In this document: in pieces, positions 11,100-21,754 of the stretch
Numbering within the stretch: the stretch's first letter is position 1
Layout: each line of letters begins with the position of its first letter
Program-made: the position numbers and the translations under genes
The notes under the pieces: generated by a model
Seen by the model: only the letters and a program-made list of their open reading frames with translations
The model's database searches: none
What the model was told of the DNA's origin: nothing
Origin: Hoplostethus atlanticus
Taxonomy: Eukaryota > Chordata > Actinopteri > Trachichthyiformes > Trachichthyidae
Length of the DNA stretch: 64,000 bases
Reading direction: 5' to 3'
Assembly (NCBI GenBank): GCA_034670405.1
Contig: JAXDDX010000011.1
Coordinates: forward strand, 4,855,001 to 4,919,000

Positions 11100-12654
11100 C
11101 AGTTGTGTTCAAAATAATAGCAGTGTGTTTAAAAAAGTGAGTAAAGCTCAAAATCCTTATAATAGCTTTTATTTCCATACACGCAAATGCATTGGGACAC
11201 TGCACATTCTATTCCAAATCAAAACATGAAGAAACATTTATCAAATTTGTTATTACTTTACAGAAAGTGAAGAAAAAGGAATATTAGGCTGTTCAAAAAA
11301 ATAGCAGTGTCTGCATTTTTCTTTACAAACTCAAACATTTACTGTATAAACTGAAAAATGCTTGAAGATTTAGCTTTCTTGTGAATCACTGAACTAATAT
11401 TTAGTTGTATAACCACTGTTTCTGAGAACTGCTTGACATCTGTGTTGCATGGAGTCGACCAACTTCTGGCACCTGTGAACAGGTATTCCAGCCCAGGACG
11501 ATTGGACTACATTCCACAATTCCTCTGCATTTCTTGGTTTTGCCTCAGAAACAGCATATTTGATGTCACCCCACAAGTTTTCTATTGGATTAAGGTCCGG
11601 GGATTGGGCTGGCCACTCCATAACGTTAATCTTGTTGGTCTGGAACCAAGATGCTGCTCGCTTACTGGTGTGTTTGGGGTCGTTGTCTTGTTGAAACACC
11701 CATTTCAAGGGCATTTCCTCTTCGGCATAAGGCAACATGACCTCTTCAAGTATTTTGATGTATTCAAACTGATCCATGATCCCTGGTATGCGATAAATAG
11801 GCCCGACACCATAGTATGAGAAACATCCCCATATCATGATGCTTGCGCCACCATGCTTCACTGTCTTCACAGTGTACTGTGGCTTGAATTCAGTGTTTGG
11901 GGGTCGTCTGACAAACTGTCTGCGGCCCCTAGACCCAAAAAGAACAATCTTGCATTCATCAGTCCACAAAATGTTGCGCCATTTCTCTTTAGGCCAGTCA
12001 ATGTGTTCTTTGGCAAATTGTAACCTCTTCAGCACATGTCGTTTTTTCAACAATGGGACTTTGCGGGGGCTTCTTGCCGATAGATTGGCTTCACATAGGC
12101 GTCTTTTGGCTATTCTTCGATCCATTCGAATGGTAGTTTTCCGTTTTCTTCCACGTCTTTCTGGTTTTGGTTGCCATTTTAAAGCATTTGAGATCATTTT
12201 AGCTGAGCAGCCTATCATTTTCTGCACTTCTTTATATGTTTTCCCCTCTCCAATCAACTTTTTAATCAAAGTACGCTGTTCTTCTGAACAATGTCTGGAA
12301 CGACCCATTTTACTCAGATTTTCAGAGAGAAATGCACTATAACCAGCATGTACAACATTTGCTGCCTTCGTCCTTAAATAAGGGCCACCTGTTTGACACC
12401 TGTTTTTTCACAGAATGAATGACCTCAGTAATTGAACTCCACACTGCTATTATTTTGAACACGCCCCTTTCAATTAATGATTCAATTACACAGAATCAGC
12501 AGCATGCATGTCATGACTGTTGGGTCTGTTGGTTTTCTATTACTCTACTACACCTACTAGTAAATTATTTGCCATGTAGAAATATAATTTCTACCGAAAA
12601 ACAGTGATTGATCTGGTTAGTGATGTTGGACTGCTATTATTTTGAACACAACTG
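11100..12654 (-). mobile_element. Tc1-like (IS630-Tc1-mariner) DNA transposon, IR/DR type
   Basis: The element is 1555 bp and starts CAGTTGTGTTCAAAATAATA; its exact inverse ends it at 12654, with a TA on each side (11098-11099 and 12655-12656). TTCAAAA(A/T)AATAGCAGTGT repeats occur again inside, at about 11292-11310 on the left and 12442-12460 inverted on the right. Each end thus has two direct repeats about 186-190 bp apart, the IR/DR layout known for fish Tc1 elements such as Sleeping Beauty. The intact termini and clean TA duplication suggest a fairly young insertion. The element lies just downstream of slc35f6 with its transposase antisense to that gene. Confidence 0.95.
11394..12308 (-). 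pseudogene. Tc1-like transposase, internally deleted, open 304-codon frame
   Basis: A single uninterrupted frame starts [18 protein letters not shown] and ends SGYTTKY (304 residues; complete Tc1 transposases are usually about 340). The first helix-turn-helix of the paired-like DNA-binding domain and the GRKRK nuclear-localisation/AT-hook segment are present. The DDE catalytic core looks complete: first Asp in ILWTDECK, second in FQQDNDPKH, and Glu in NPIENLW with 34 residues between the last two (DD34E). Between RMDRRIAK and [15 protein letters not shown] the second helix-turn-helix is largely missing, an in-frame loss of very roughly 35-40 residues judged against the family layout. Loss of this subdomain should impair binding to the terminal repeats, so I class it as a defective copy even though the frame is open. 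Confidence 0.85.
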
Positions 12655-12656
12655 TA

Positions 12657-14520
12657 TAAGTGGTTGATTGTCATGTTGTTTTAGATAACATGTTCAAATG
12701 GTACTGTGTGTTTTTAAGTCTTGTGATCTATGTGGTCTATGTGAAGTATGGTTTCTTTTTTTTAAAATATTTCTAACTATATGATTTTGCCAAATGCATG
12801 CTTATGTGTAAATCATGCATTGAATGCCCATACACTGCCTTGTGAAGGCCCCACAGAGCTATGCTTTTATTTTGTATTTTTCTCTGGTTGGGTTGTATGC
12901 ATAATCAGATGTACTGTACATGCTGGAAAAGTAGCGTTGTATTTTTGCGCTCAGGCCCATTTATACTTGTTGGTGTCAGAGCACGGGTCAACATGTGCCA
13001 AGAGGTCTGAGCTCAAAAGTACAGATGATACACTAAGGGATCTGCACTTTGATATTGTAAGTCTTGCTTGTCCTGTTATACTCGGTTGTCTAGCGAAACG
13101 GTTTTCCCTAACATACAATAAGAAAAAAGGGAACACACTGTACGTTGAGAGGTATGCATTTTTATTTAGGTCTATGTTGACTGATGTGCTGTGAACATCG
13201 AATGGATGTAATGAACAGAGAGGGTTTTTTTCAAAAATACATTTACGAAACAAAAAAAAGTCTCAATGTTTTTGTGTTACATTATAAAATAGAACAAAGT
13301 AGACCTTTTATTTTCCCAGTACTTTTCTCATCCGAAGAGCCATTCTTGAACAACTAGCTTATGATGTTGTCCTAGAGCCCTTCCACTCCATTTTACTGCT
13401 CACCCTCAGGTTTAACCAGAGTCAAAAACTGTTATATCTTAAAAGAAATATATAATACTTCATCTCTAATTTGGAGTTAAGCGTAAGAACTTTATAGGTT
13501 AAAGGTTGGGGCGGGGTTAGGGATATGCTTCACAAATTGGTGAGAGAAAAACTTAAAAAGGCCCAATTTCCATGCCAGTCAGCCACGGTGGTGAATGGAT
13601 AACAAGTTTGGCTTTACAGACACAACCCTATATGGTTACCTGTCGATTAATGGATGACTTGTAGCGCACAAGAGCTTGATTTTCTTCTTGATAAAACTCG
13701 AAGAAGTTCCCTGTACTTGCAGATTCTTTCTTTTTTTGCAAAACATACACATACTCACTAGTATTCCCGCTATCCAAACACCACCGAACCCCCCCCTCTT
13801 GTCTCTGCCCCCGATGGAATAAAATAAGAAAACCAAGCTAGACAAACTGAAAGTGCTTGAAAGAACTTGTCCAAAATTAGACAAGTTCTGGCTTTGCAGC
13901 TGGGTCAGAAAATACCAACCTGGTGAAATGAACACCCAGTGCAAGTGTCCATTATCACCTGCCTCAGCGTAGCCAGCTGTCACCTGTCTGCACTTCCTGC
14001 CCCGACCCAACTTCCTCCCTAATGACCCTGGAGGTCAAAAGGGTAAGCCTAAGCATTATGCCTATCCCCAGGGATCTATACACACTAGCTCGTACGGCTC
14101 TATCATCTAGATGAATGAAAACTGTGTCAATTATCCAAATATATCCAGGACCACCTTCTTGACTGATTTTGAATCAAGTTAATAACATAACAAAATCATT
14201 AATGGTCAGCTGTCTTGTGTAATTGGCATTTGATAGGCCTGTGTGTGCATAGGGTCTGCCTTTATGTTTGGAGAAAAATGTGAAGCACAGGCAATATTCA
14301 CACAGGGATGAAATATATATATTTTTTAAATGTATATATATTGGCCTTGCAGGACTGTCCAACCAGATTCCTCCATATCCATTATGCCACGGTAGAAATA
14401 TGATTCACAGGGAGCTATTTAAAGTCTAAGTTCACGGGGGAAGAACTGTCCAAACAATATGTCCGAAAGTCAAAGAATCTCTATGTTTCCCACTCTATGT
14501 CCATGTATTGGATATCGGCT
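12657..14520. other. Spacer after the Tc1 element
   Basis: The first 650 bp is AT-rich and may continue the slc35f6 3' UTR; weak poly(A)-like hexamers occur near 13237 and 13290. From 13300 to 14520 I see no coding exon, RNA gene or recognisable transposon, only unique-looking AT-rich DNA. Confidence 0.5.
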
Positions 14521-14521
14521 A

Positions 14522-14582
14522 CTACATTACATTACATTACATTACAGTCATTTAGCAGACGCTTTTATCCAAAGCGACTACT
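14522..14582 (+). repeat. Teleost repeat fragment (ATTAC tail plus TTTAGCAGACGCTTTTATCC core)
   Basis: Tandem ACATT/ATTAC units run into GTCATTTAGCAGACGCTTTT and ATCCAAAGCGACTAC. This is one of the commonest dispersed repeats of ray-finned fishes, and the inverse of the better-preserved copy near 62110-62176. It is the terminal part of a non-autonomous or LINE-type element. Confidence 0.8.
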
Positions 14583-14662
14583 ACTAGGATACAATGTCAC
14601 ACATGGCAGCCTAGTTTATGAGAGCCCTTTCTTTTTTTCTATTGGTTTATACAGAGAAATGA

Positions 14663-14677
14663 CCACTAGATGGCAGC
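14663..14677 (+). promoter_or_regulatory. Strong CTCF-like site between slc35f6 and hlx
   Basis: CCACTAGATGGCAGC agrees at all 15 positions with the CTCF core consensus as I recall it (CCASYAGRKGGCRSY). It lies in unique sequence about 4 kb beyond the slc35f6 stop and 7 kb before the hlx start, where an insulator between a broadly expressed and a developmental gene would be useful. Occupancy is not shown by sequence. Confidence 0.55.
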
Positions 14678-14699
14678 GTTTTGCAAGAAGTTGAAAACG

Positions 14700-16400
14700 T
14701 TATGACAAGTTGAAAACCTTTTCTGTGTGGTCTTTAATTATGGGCTGCTACCTTATTGATGTACTGAGGAAAACAACTAATTAAATTATGTTGTCTACAG
14801 TAACATTCAGGTCATATAGTCAGCTAGATTGATTTTGAAGAATTGTATTTGAATTTGTGATATACATATTTTTAAATTAAATGAGATGCACAACATATTA
14901 GCAAACCTAGAAACTATAAAGGTTTAATATCCTATTTTGAATGTTTAGTATGGGAAAGGAATACTATACCATTGTAGATTTTAAAAAACCCGTAAAGTAC
15001 GATAAGGTCGCTTATATTTAATACCGCAGACACAGTTCCTTTAGGAATATTATAGTAATATTATAGTGATTTTTCGTTAGAGGCAATTTGACTGAATTCT
15101 TGAGTCTGATTTAAAAAGAACAATTCAAACAGTTTATACAACCATTTGGAGTAAAGAACACATAGACTACTAAGTATGCCTGAGAACAACTACAGTATAG
15201 GACGCCAAGCTGCTGCCGTGAAAAAAAACTGTTTTGAAATTCAGTTTACATTAAAACGAAAAATGAAATACACGAAGCACTCCTGGGACGCAGTGGGGAA
15301 AAACTATTTCGGTAGCGTGTTTTTCTAGAGCCACGGCCTGTCTTCCCGTGAGAGAAACCCTCCAAGTGCAAGCGAAGGAACCAAACTGTGGTGCTATTTG
15401 TAATGAAAAAATAAAATTAAAAATAAAACAATAACTAAAATAATAATATATATTGTTCATTAATATTCTAGAATAAATCTTGTAAACCCAAGATTGACCT
15501 CCTCCAAAATTAATAGAAGTATGTATAAATATGAATAAATGTGTTGTGGATCGAGAAATAACAATGCCGGGTCCTCTAGTGTTATTAAGCAAAACCCTAT
15601 GATATTTAATCATGATCCCATTTATTTTTGTTCTCTTTCAAACCTTTTAACTTAAGGTTCAATTATTACATGCAGCTTTCATGTAGAGACAGGTTATTAC
15701 ATTTTAAACACGATAATGACGCATTAATAAATTAATGAATTCCCTTGTTTTCAAAATGCTGTCCAGATCTGATCAACTCGGTGTTTTTTATATCTGTGCT
15801 GCGGTGCATTACTCCCGTTTGATCGGGTACAGAGGAGCGCGTGTCACATTAACATCTCTGCTCTGCACCTCCAGCCCTGCTGATGTTTGGAAGTCCGCGG
15901 CTGATGAATCGTGTTCTCCTGCGCATTATGATGCTTTATTTCCACCCCGGTGCGTTCAAATACAGCAGTGTACTAAGCGCGTGATAACAGTACGGCTCCG
16001 ACCTGGAGATGCTCTGCTTTACCTCAGGCTGCTCTGAACACGCACTAAGTTGATCCTTGTCAAGCCAACCAAGCCTGAGCGCATAACTGGAGTTAAAAAA
16101 ATCTATATATATATTCATCACCAAGTCATTTAATCTAGTAGCGAGGCCTAATGCACAGCAATGTTTCAATACTTTTCTTGCATCAGGTGTCATTTTTCTT
16201 GACCCCTTAATGCAGCTTTGTTTTCAAGATACTGACACTCTTTTTGCAGGAAAAATCACAAAAAAACAAGTGAAAATGCATTGGACATGTGGGGCTATCT
16301 CACTCCATGGGCACATTGTTGCATTGTTGCATTAAGGGAAATAAGCCTTGAACCCTGACTATCACACCAAATTACTTGTCAAGCTTCTTTTTTCTTTTTT
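14700..16400. other. Intergenic DNA, no gene seen
   Basis: Low-complexity AT-rich sequence to about 15700, then a more GC- and CpG-containing stretch at 15740-16040. The open frames there have no recognisable domain and no codon pattern like the neighbouring genes, so no exon is called. Confidence 0.5.
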
Positions 16401-16409
16401 TTGCTTGTC

Positions 16410-16740
16410 CTTATGGCAGCTTGCCACCACGCCGGAGGAGAAGCAGTAGGCCTAATGGTTTGTTATTATGACCTTTTGTGTTTCCATTAGTCTCGTCTCC
16501 TATTTAGCGCGGCGACCCCGGCGATGCTTATGTGATTTAACCGTGTGTACATTTGCACGGGCCTGAAACCGCGGGCTCGCAAAGAGGCGCGGAAGGGGCG
16601 ACTTTAATCTGTTTTACTGTAAACAGACGGGCTTGCTCATAGGCACCGAGTCACCGTCATATTTAAAAGCTTCCATTAAAGCAGCCCTTAGAGTGTTTAA
16701 AGCAGAGGGCAGGACGGGGTGAGTGTGATTAGTCTACCAC
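16410..16740. promoter_or_regulatory. Candidate conserved non-coding element upstream of hlx
   Basis: This block alternates CpG-containing patches (GCGGCGACCCCGGCG near 16509, CCGCGGGCTCGC near 16570) with AT-rich homeodomain-type cores (ATTAG, TTTAAT, CATTAAAG), and is free of microsatellites. That texture is common in vertebrate developmental enhancers. The call rests on composition and position only, about 5 kb upstream of hlx. Confidence 0.25.
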
Positions 16741-16749
16741 TCCACCTAA

Positions 16750-19680
16750 TGACCACTTAATATCTTTACCTCTGTCTGTGCATGGCCCTGTTACCACAAA
16801 AGGAAAAAATAGGCCTGTAATGGCATTTATATGGCCCCTACCCCTGCACAGCTTCTTTTTTTTTTAATCAAAGGTTGGAAAAACGCAATGGCTTTTGGGA
16901 TGTCGGTAGATTATTAACCGACTGGTTGTCTGCTGTTTACAATCAGCCCACAAATCCCACACAGAAATATCAGTGTGTTCATTTAATTCTTCTTCATTAA
17001 TTGTTCATTTAACACTTGTAGATATTTTGAACACCCAGAACAACAACTCCAACAAACGCTTGCCAACTCCAAGTAATTCTTATTGAAGAATCAACTCTTT
17101 TTGTTGAATTTTGTTGAAAGTTGTTCTCCTAAACAGTCCCACTTACAGCTATGATTAACTGGCATGACATTTGAAGTCCCTAGGAATTAAACCACGGATG
17201 GCGATAACAGGCCTCAGGAGGGAGATTTGAGATTTCTATGAGAGTTCCATATTTTCCCAATTTGAATTTGATGCTGGATGGACTGCTTTCAGGAGAGAAA
17301 AAAAACAGGGATTCAACAATGTTACCATCACAAATGGAGAATAAATGAGTTTGCATGTCCATGAAATGAAAGTGTGTGAGTGTCCACTTGTTCCCTGGGA
17401 TAGTTTTAGTCACTGCAGCACAGATACTGTAAGTGTAATGTAGCAGTTGTTAATCTGGGAGTGGAGCTGTGCACACCCAGGTAACACAGATAGGAGACCC
17501 TTCTATTGATTTTTTTCTCAGGCCTGATCTTAAACCAAACATGAACCACAGAGTTGTTGTTGTTTTGCTGCTTAGACAAATCAGAATGAAAGCTTAATTT
17601 AAAAAATAATAATTAAAAAAAAAAAGAGAACAAGAAGACAATCGGTCACTGGGGGGAGCTGCTCGTACACTTAGTGCGTTCACATGCTTATTCATATCCT
17701 GATATCATTTGTAATACTCAAGTATCCAAGGTCATAAACTCACAACCCAATTATGAGAAACAAATATATAGTATTTGGGCCTGTAAACACCTTAACTCAT
17801 ATACTGATGCTTTTTGTGGTCAGAATAATGTCAGTTTCCATGTTAATATCCAGGATTGTCTGTTTATTCATGTAGCACACAGAGATTATCATGATCAGAA
17901 TATGAAGAATGAGACCTTGCCTGAGATATGAGTTATTAGCCTGAAATCAGCGTGCATGCTAACACACAAAGTGAAGCTTCTAGCTTTGAGGAGTGATGGC
18001 GTCCACACTTATTGAGATCACAAGGGAAAAGATATTTGTATGATGTTCTAGGGTGGATTTTACTGCAAGAAGGTATTGAGACATTCACTCTCCAATAAGA
18101 CCAAAAAGAGCATGACAGAATACAGACAGGCAACTGATGTGTCTTTAAACCTCACACCTTTGAATTAGAAATAATTTGACTTCATCTCAACCAGAGAGAA
18201 TGCGGCGTTCGAAATATATTGGATGTATTTCGGGTCACATAAACGGGACGGGTCTTGTTTTGAATTGACTTCAGACACATCCCTCAGTTCTCTTTTTTTT
18301 TTCTTCTGTGGAAATGATGGCAGCGTGCCATACAGAAGGCTGTGTACAATGGCCCAGGTCCCATTAAATCTGCGAAAGTTCCTTCCTGAGGCAAACATTG
18401 CCAGAAATAGTAATCTTGGCTTGAACTCGACTTTTACAGAGGGGAGCAATAATTCTCGGTTTAATAATGGAAATCATTTAATTCTGTCCGAGCTCTGATC
18501 CAAGAGGGTTACAGGCAGAGGTGCTCATTCAGTTTTCCGCAGCCTGATAAGGCTTCCTGAAAAACACACGGCGAGCAATCAAGCAACAATAGGCTCCCCC
18601 AAACGCTGTGGCGCTTTGTGTTCAATCCATGTGACTCATTTATAGTTTGACATTTCAGTTCCAGCTTGTTTGTTTTAGCTCTGATTAACATTACCACAGA
18701 GCATATGGACCCGGTTCAACTCACAGTTCGACTATAGAAAAGGGGATGCCATCTAATTTCAGGATTGAAATGTACTATACTGTTTCTATGACCGAAGACA
18801 AATCAGGTCTCTGTTGAATATTTACTCCTGTCCTCCATAACCAGAAACAACGGTCTCTGGGATTTGTCCCACCTCCACTCAGTTATACAAAGAATGATTT
18901 GGAAAAAAACTGAAATAATAACTGACATTACCCAAAAGTATTTTCTAGGTGCAGAGTCTTCAGAGTAGTTGTTTTTTTGTGGGCATATTTGTGCTTTTTA
19001 GAATAACCTGTTTTCTGATTTCTACCTGAAGCTCCAAATGGTTCTGCGATGATGTTTCAGGAAGCAGAAGGGGTCCTGTGGTTCCTCTGTATTCTGTAGT
19101 GGTGACTCTCTATATGCATCCATTCACTGTTGTGCTGCACGAGAACCTACCTTGAAAAAAAGAAGGGAAATAGCACCTTTTTCCTGTTAGAATGTTTACC
19201 ATAATATAACACACTTTTGTCTGTAAAAGTTCAGTCACTCTATGATTCCATAAAGTTTATAGATTATCAGTGGATAATTCACAGGCTGTGGTGGACATCA
19301 CAATTACAGCTTTCTATTTTTAGGAGAACGTTGCTAGTTTAATCAGTATAAAAATGACTGATTAGCTCTTCCTGCAGAACAGCATGTGAAATCTAAAATT
19401 AAGTGTTTTTGTTTCATGTAATTGTTTGATTCCTGTGTCTGTGTGGGACATTCAAGTGCAGTAAGTCAATCTTAGAAGAGTCATATTGCAGGTCAAACGC
19501 TTCCTTCCTCCAGTCTGAACAAAACATTCCCTCACGGGCTTGTAAAATCAAACTCATAGGCATTGATGTTGTAGCAAATAGTAAAAAAAATAGTAATTTT
19601 TTTTTTTAAAGTGAGTAAACTATGATTGAATTTAAACTGTATTGTGGCACAACTTCACCCACTAACAAGGTGTATGAAAT
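16750..19680. other. Intergenic DNA upstream of hlx, no gene seen
   Basis: I found no exon, tRNA, or recognisable transposon. Several stretches (for example 18160-18700) are complex, non-repetitive sequence that could be regulatory, but nothing specific supports a call. Confidence 0.5.
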
Positions 19681-19686
19681 GGAAAT

Positions 19687-19802
19687 GGAAATTTCAGCAA
19701 CACTTGCAAGATTTATTAGTAAAACAGACTTGTCTCAGATGAAGGCCACATGCCGAAACGTGATTGTATTTACTAATAAATATTAGTGTTGCAGGAATTT
19801 CC
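19687..19802. repeat. Fold-back (hairpin) repeat
   Basis: Two imperfect arms of about 36-38 bp, 19687-19723 (GGAAATTTCAGCAACACT to TTTATTAGTAAA) and 19767-19802 (its inverse, TTTACTAATAAATATTAGTG to GGAATTTCC), enclose a 43 bp loop. The loop contains GATGAAGGCCACATGCCGAA, a motif that I associate with dispersed vertebrate repeats. The structure resembles a small fold-back or MITE-like element; no target-site duplication was established. Confidence 0.6.
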
Positions 19803-20338
19803 CCCTGCTTGGAAAACTATGATTCCCATGATGCACCAAAATAAACAAAACAATTACATTTTCAAAACATTAAAATCATTTTATGTTCTCTTATTTTGAA
19901 AAATTAGAAATATTTTCATCTAATTTACCTAAGTCTGATTTCAGTTCATATAATGTCCTAAACTATGAATGTATACCATATAGCTGAATAAACTGATAAC
20001 CAGTGATAAACTGTGACGACTGTGAGAACACTGACAGAGCCTGTTTATGTGTGAAAGTCTGAACTGGGGTCTGTTTTAATGCTTCCCACTAAAAGCTCAT
20101 CAGCACCTGAAATAACTTAAGGCGTGCTGTGTCTGCTACATCCTCTTCCCTGGATTGTTTTGACTGCGTGATAGAGGGCCGAACGTTATATGTCATTTTC
20201 TAATTTTAACCCGGAAAAAGTGTCACTCGAAAACACCATGATAGGAGGCAGTCAGGGTCAGCGTGAATCAAGACTAAATGAATGCGGGCTTCACAAGCCA
20301 TTGTTTGAACACATGCAACAGAAACATGGAGGCACGGC

Positions 20339-20342
<4 letters not shown>

Positions 20343-20420
<78 letters not shown>
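20343..20420. repeat. Compound (CA)n(GA)n microsatellite
   Basis: About 30 bp of CA repeat, a short interruption (ATACACACAG), then about 35 bp of GA repeat. It lies 1.3 kb upstream of the hlx start codon. Confidence 0.95.
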
Positions 20421-20421
<1 letters not shown>

Positions 20422-20559
20422 ACATATAATTGCTAGGTAAAAATATTATTTTTTATTTTTATTTTTATTATAAACGATAAAAAAACAACATTTTTAAAGT
20501 TGATTAACAACAGGTACATAATAGCCTTTATTGTTGCTACATAGCATAATCACGATCTA

Positions 20560-20960
20560 ATGTGGCCTATTAGGTGAGTTGCACCAGTTCATTTGTTTTA
20601 ACTTATAATTGCTGCAATAATTGCAGTATTTTAATCCGTGGTTATGAAAGCTTAATAAGGTTTATTAGCTGGGCTGTAACGTGTGAATCTGGAGGGGCCT
20701 GCGGATGAAGTGTCGCCTCTGAAGTTAATTGTGTTTGCGTTTTAGAGGGGAATAGATTTCCTCTGTTTATTATGAGCGCAGGGACGGATTTGCGTCACCG
20801 TGCAACTTGCAGGTCGAGATAAAGTTGCACAAATATTGAGAAAAGGAAGTTCTAACAGTCATTATAAAGCCCCCCTCCTCTTATGCTCCGGAAGAAATAA
20901 GGATTTCTGCTGTATCCTAAAATACTAAAACAGGTTCTATTTTGGGACAAATCTAGCAGG
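20560..20960 (+). promoter_or_regulatory. Candidate upstream hlx regulatory block
   Basis: Complex, repeat-free sequence 0.8-1.2 kb before hlx, with TTATTAGCTGGGCTGTAACG, TGAAGTTAATTGTGTTTGCG, GGTCGAGATAAAGTTGCACA, and CATTATAAAGCCCCCCTCCT. The last contains a TATAAA-like core at about 20864-20869, some 890 bp upstream of the ATG; it could be an upstream transcription start or only an AT-rich protein site. This is an inference from texture and position. Confidence 0.3.
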
Positions 20961-21339
20961 CATATCCGCTCATTTAACACGAATCACAGCCCATCAAAAA
21001 CAGGATGACTCGCACCTAATAGAAACTCTCCCGGACTCGGCGTTATGGCCTATAATTGCACTTTATTTTTTAACAGTTTATTATTATATTATCCCTATTT
21101 TCGATTTTTAAATGGAGTGCTATGCCTGTGTAGCCTATTATTCGATTGGATTTAAAAATATATATATTTTATTTTACTTAGGCCTACTGTCAGTGTGAAT
21201 TACTCAAAAACAGACCATTCAAAGACTCACATTCATACTTTTTAATTAAATTTACAACCCAATAAATACTCACCCGGACTCTGAAATTACGCAGGCTTTA
21301 TGTGCGTAAAAAAACAGTTGGGAGTATTGTGATGATGGT

Positions 21340-21384
21340 GGTGGTGATGATGGTGTGTGTGTGCGTGTGTGTGTGTGTGTGTGG
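21340..21384. repeat. (GT)n microsatellite upstream of hlx
   Basis: GTG/GATG-rich sequence runs into an interrupted (GT)n, about 370 bp before the hlx start codon. Confidence 0.9.
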
Positions 21385-21499
21385 TGAGATGGTGAGGGGG
21401 GGGCCCTTTTCAAGAGATCAATCCGTCGTCTGCGGATCAAAATTGCTCCACAGTGTCACGGTCATTGACTTGCGTGCCGAGGCTATACACATCAGCTTG

Positions 21500-21754
21500 G
21501 TCTGCGAGGGCGTGATGTGAGCAACGCGAAACACCCATTGGCTTAGAAAGCGACCAATCAGTGTCAGAGAAGGAACTTCAGAGTGGAGCCACTGGGTTAG
21601 GATTTCAGAGTTGGGAGAGCGATTTTGGCACTTCCACAAAGAGGACGGTCATCTCAACCCCCCAAAAAACATTTCTTCCTGCCTCATACATGCCTGTCCG
21701 TTTTTGCCCGAACGTCGTTTCTGACAAGCAATAAGGCGCGTTAAAGGCTCGAGG
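21500..21754 (+). promoter_or_regulatory. hlx1: hlx proximal promoter / 5' UTR with paired CCAAT boxes
   Basis: Two CCAAT boxes in opposite directions, ATTGG at 21537-21541 and CCAAT at 21554-21558, lie 197-218 bp before the start codon, 12 bp apart. NF-Y would be the expected binder. No TATA box stands at a proper distance downstream of them, so the start site is not placed. Confidence 0.55.

Noticed and set aside
11433-12342. Forward-strand open frames inside the Tc1 element
   Set aside because: They are antisense shadows of the transposase and match no known family.
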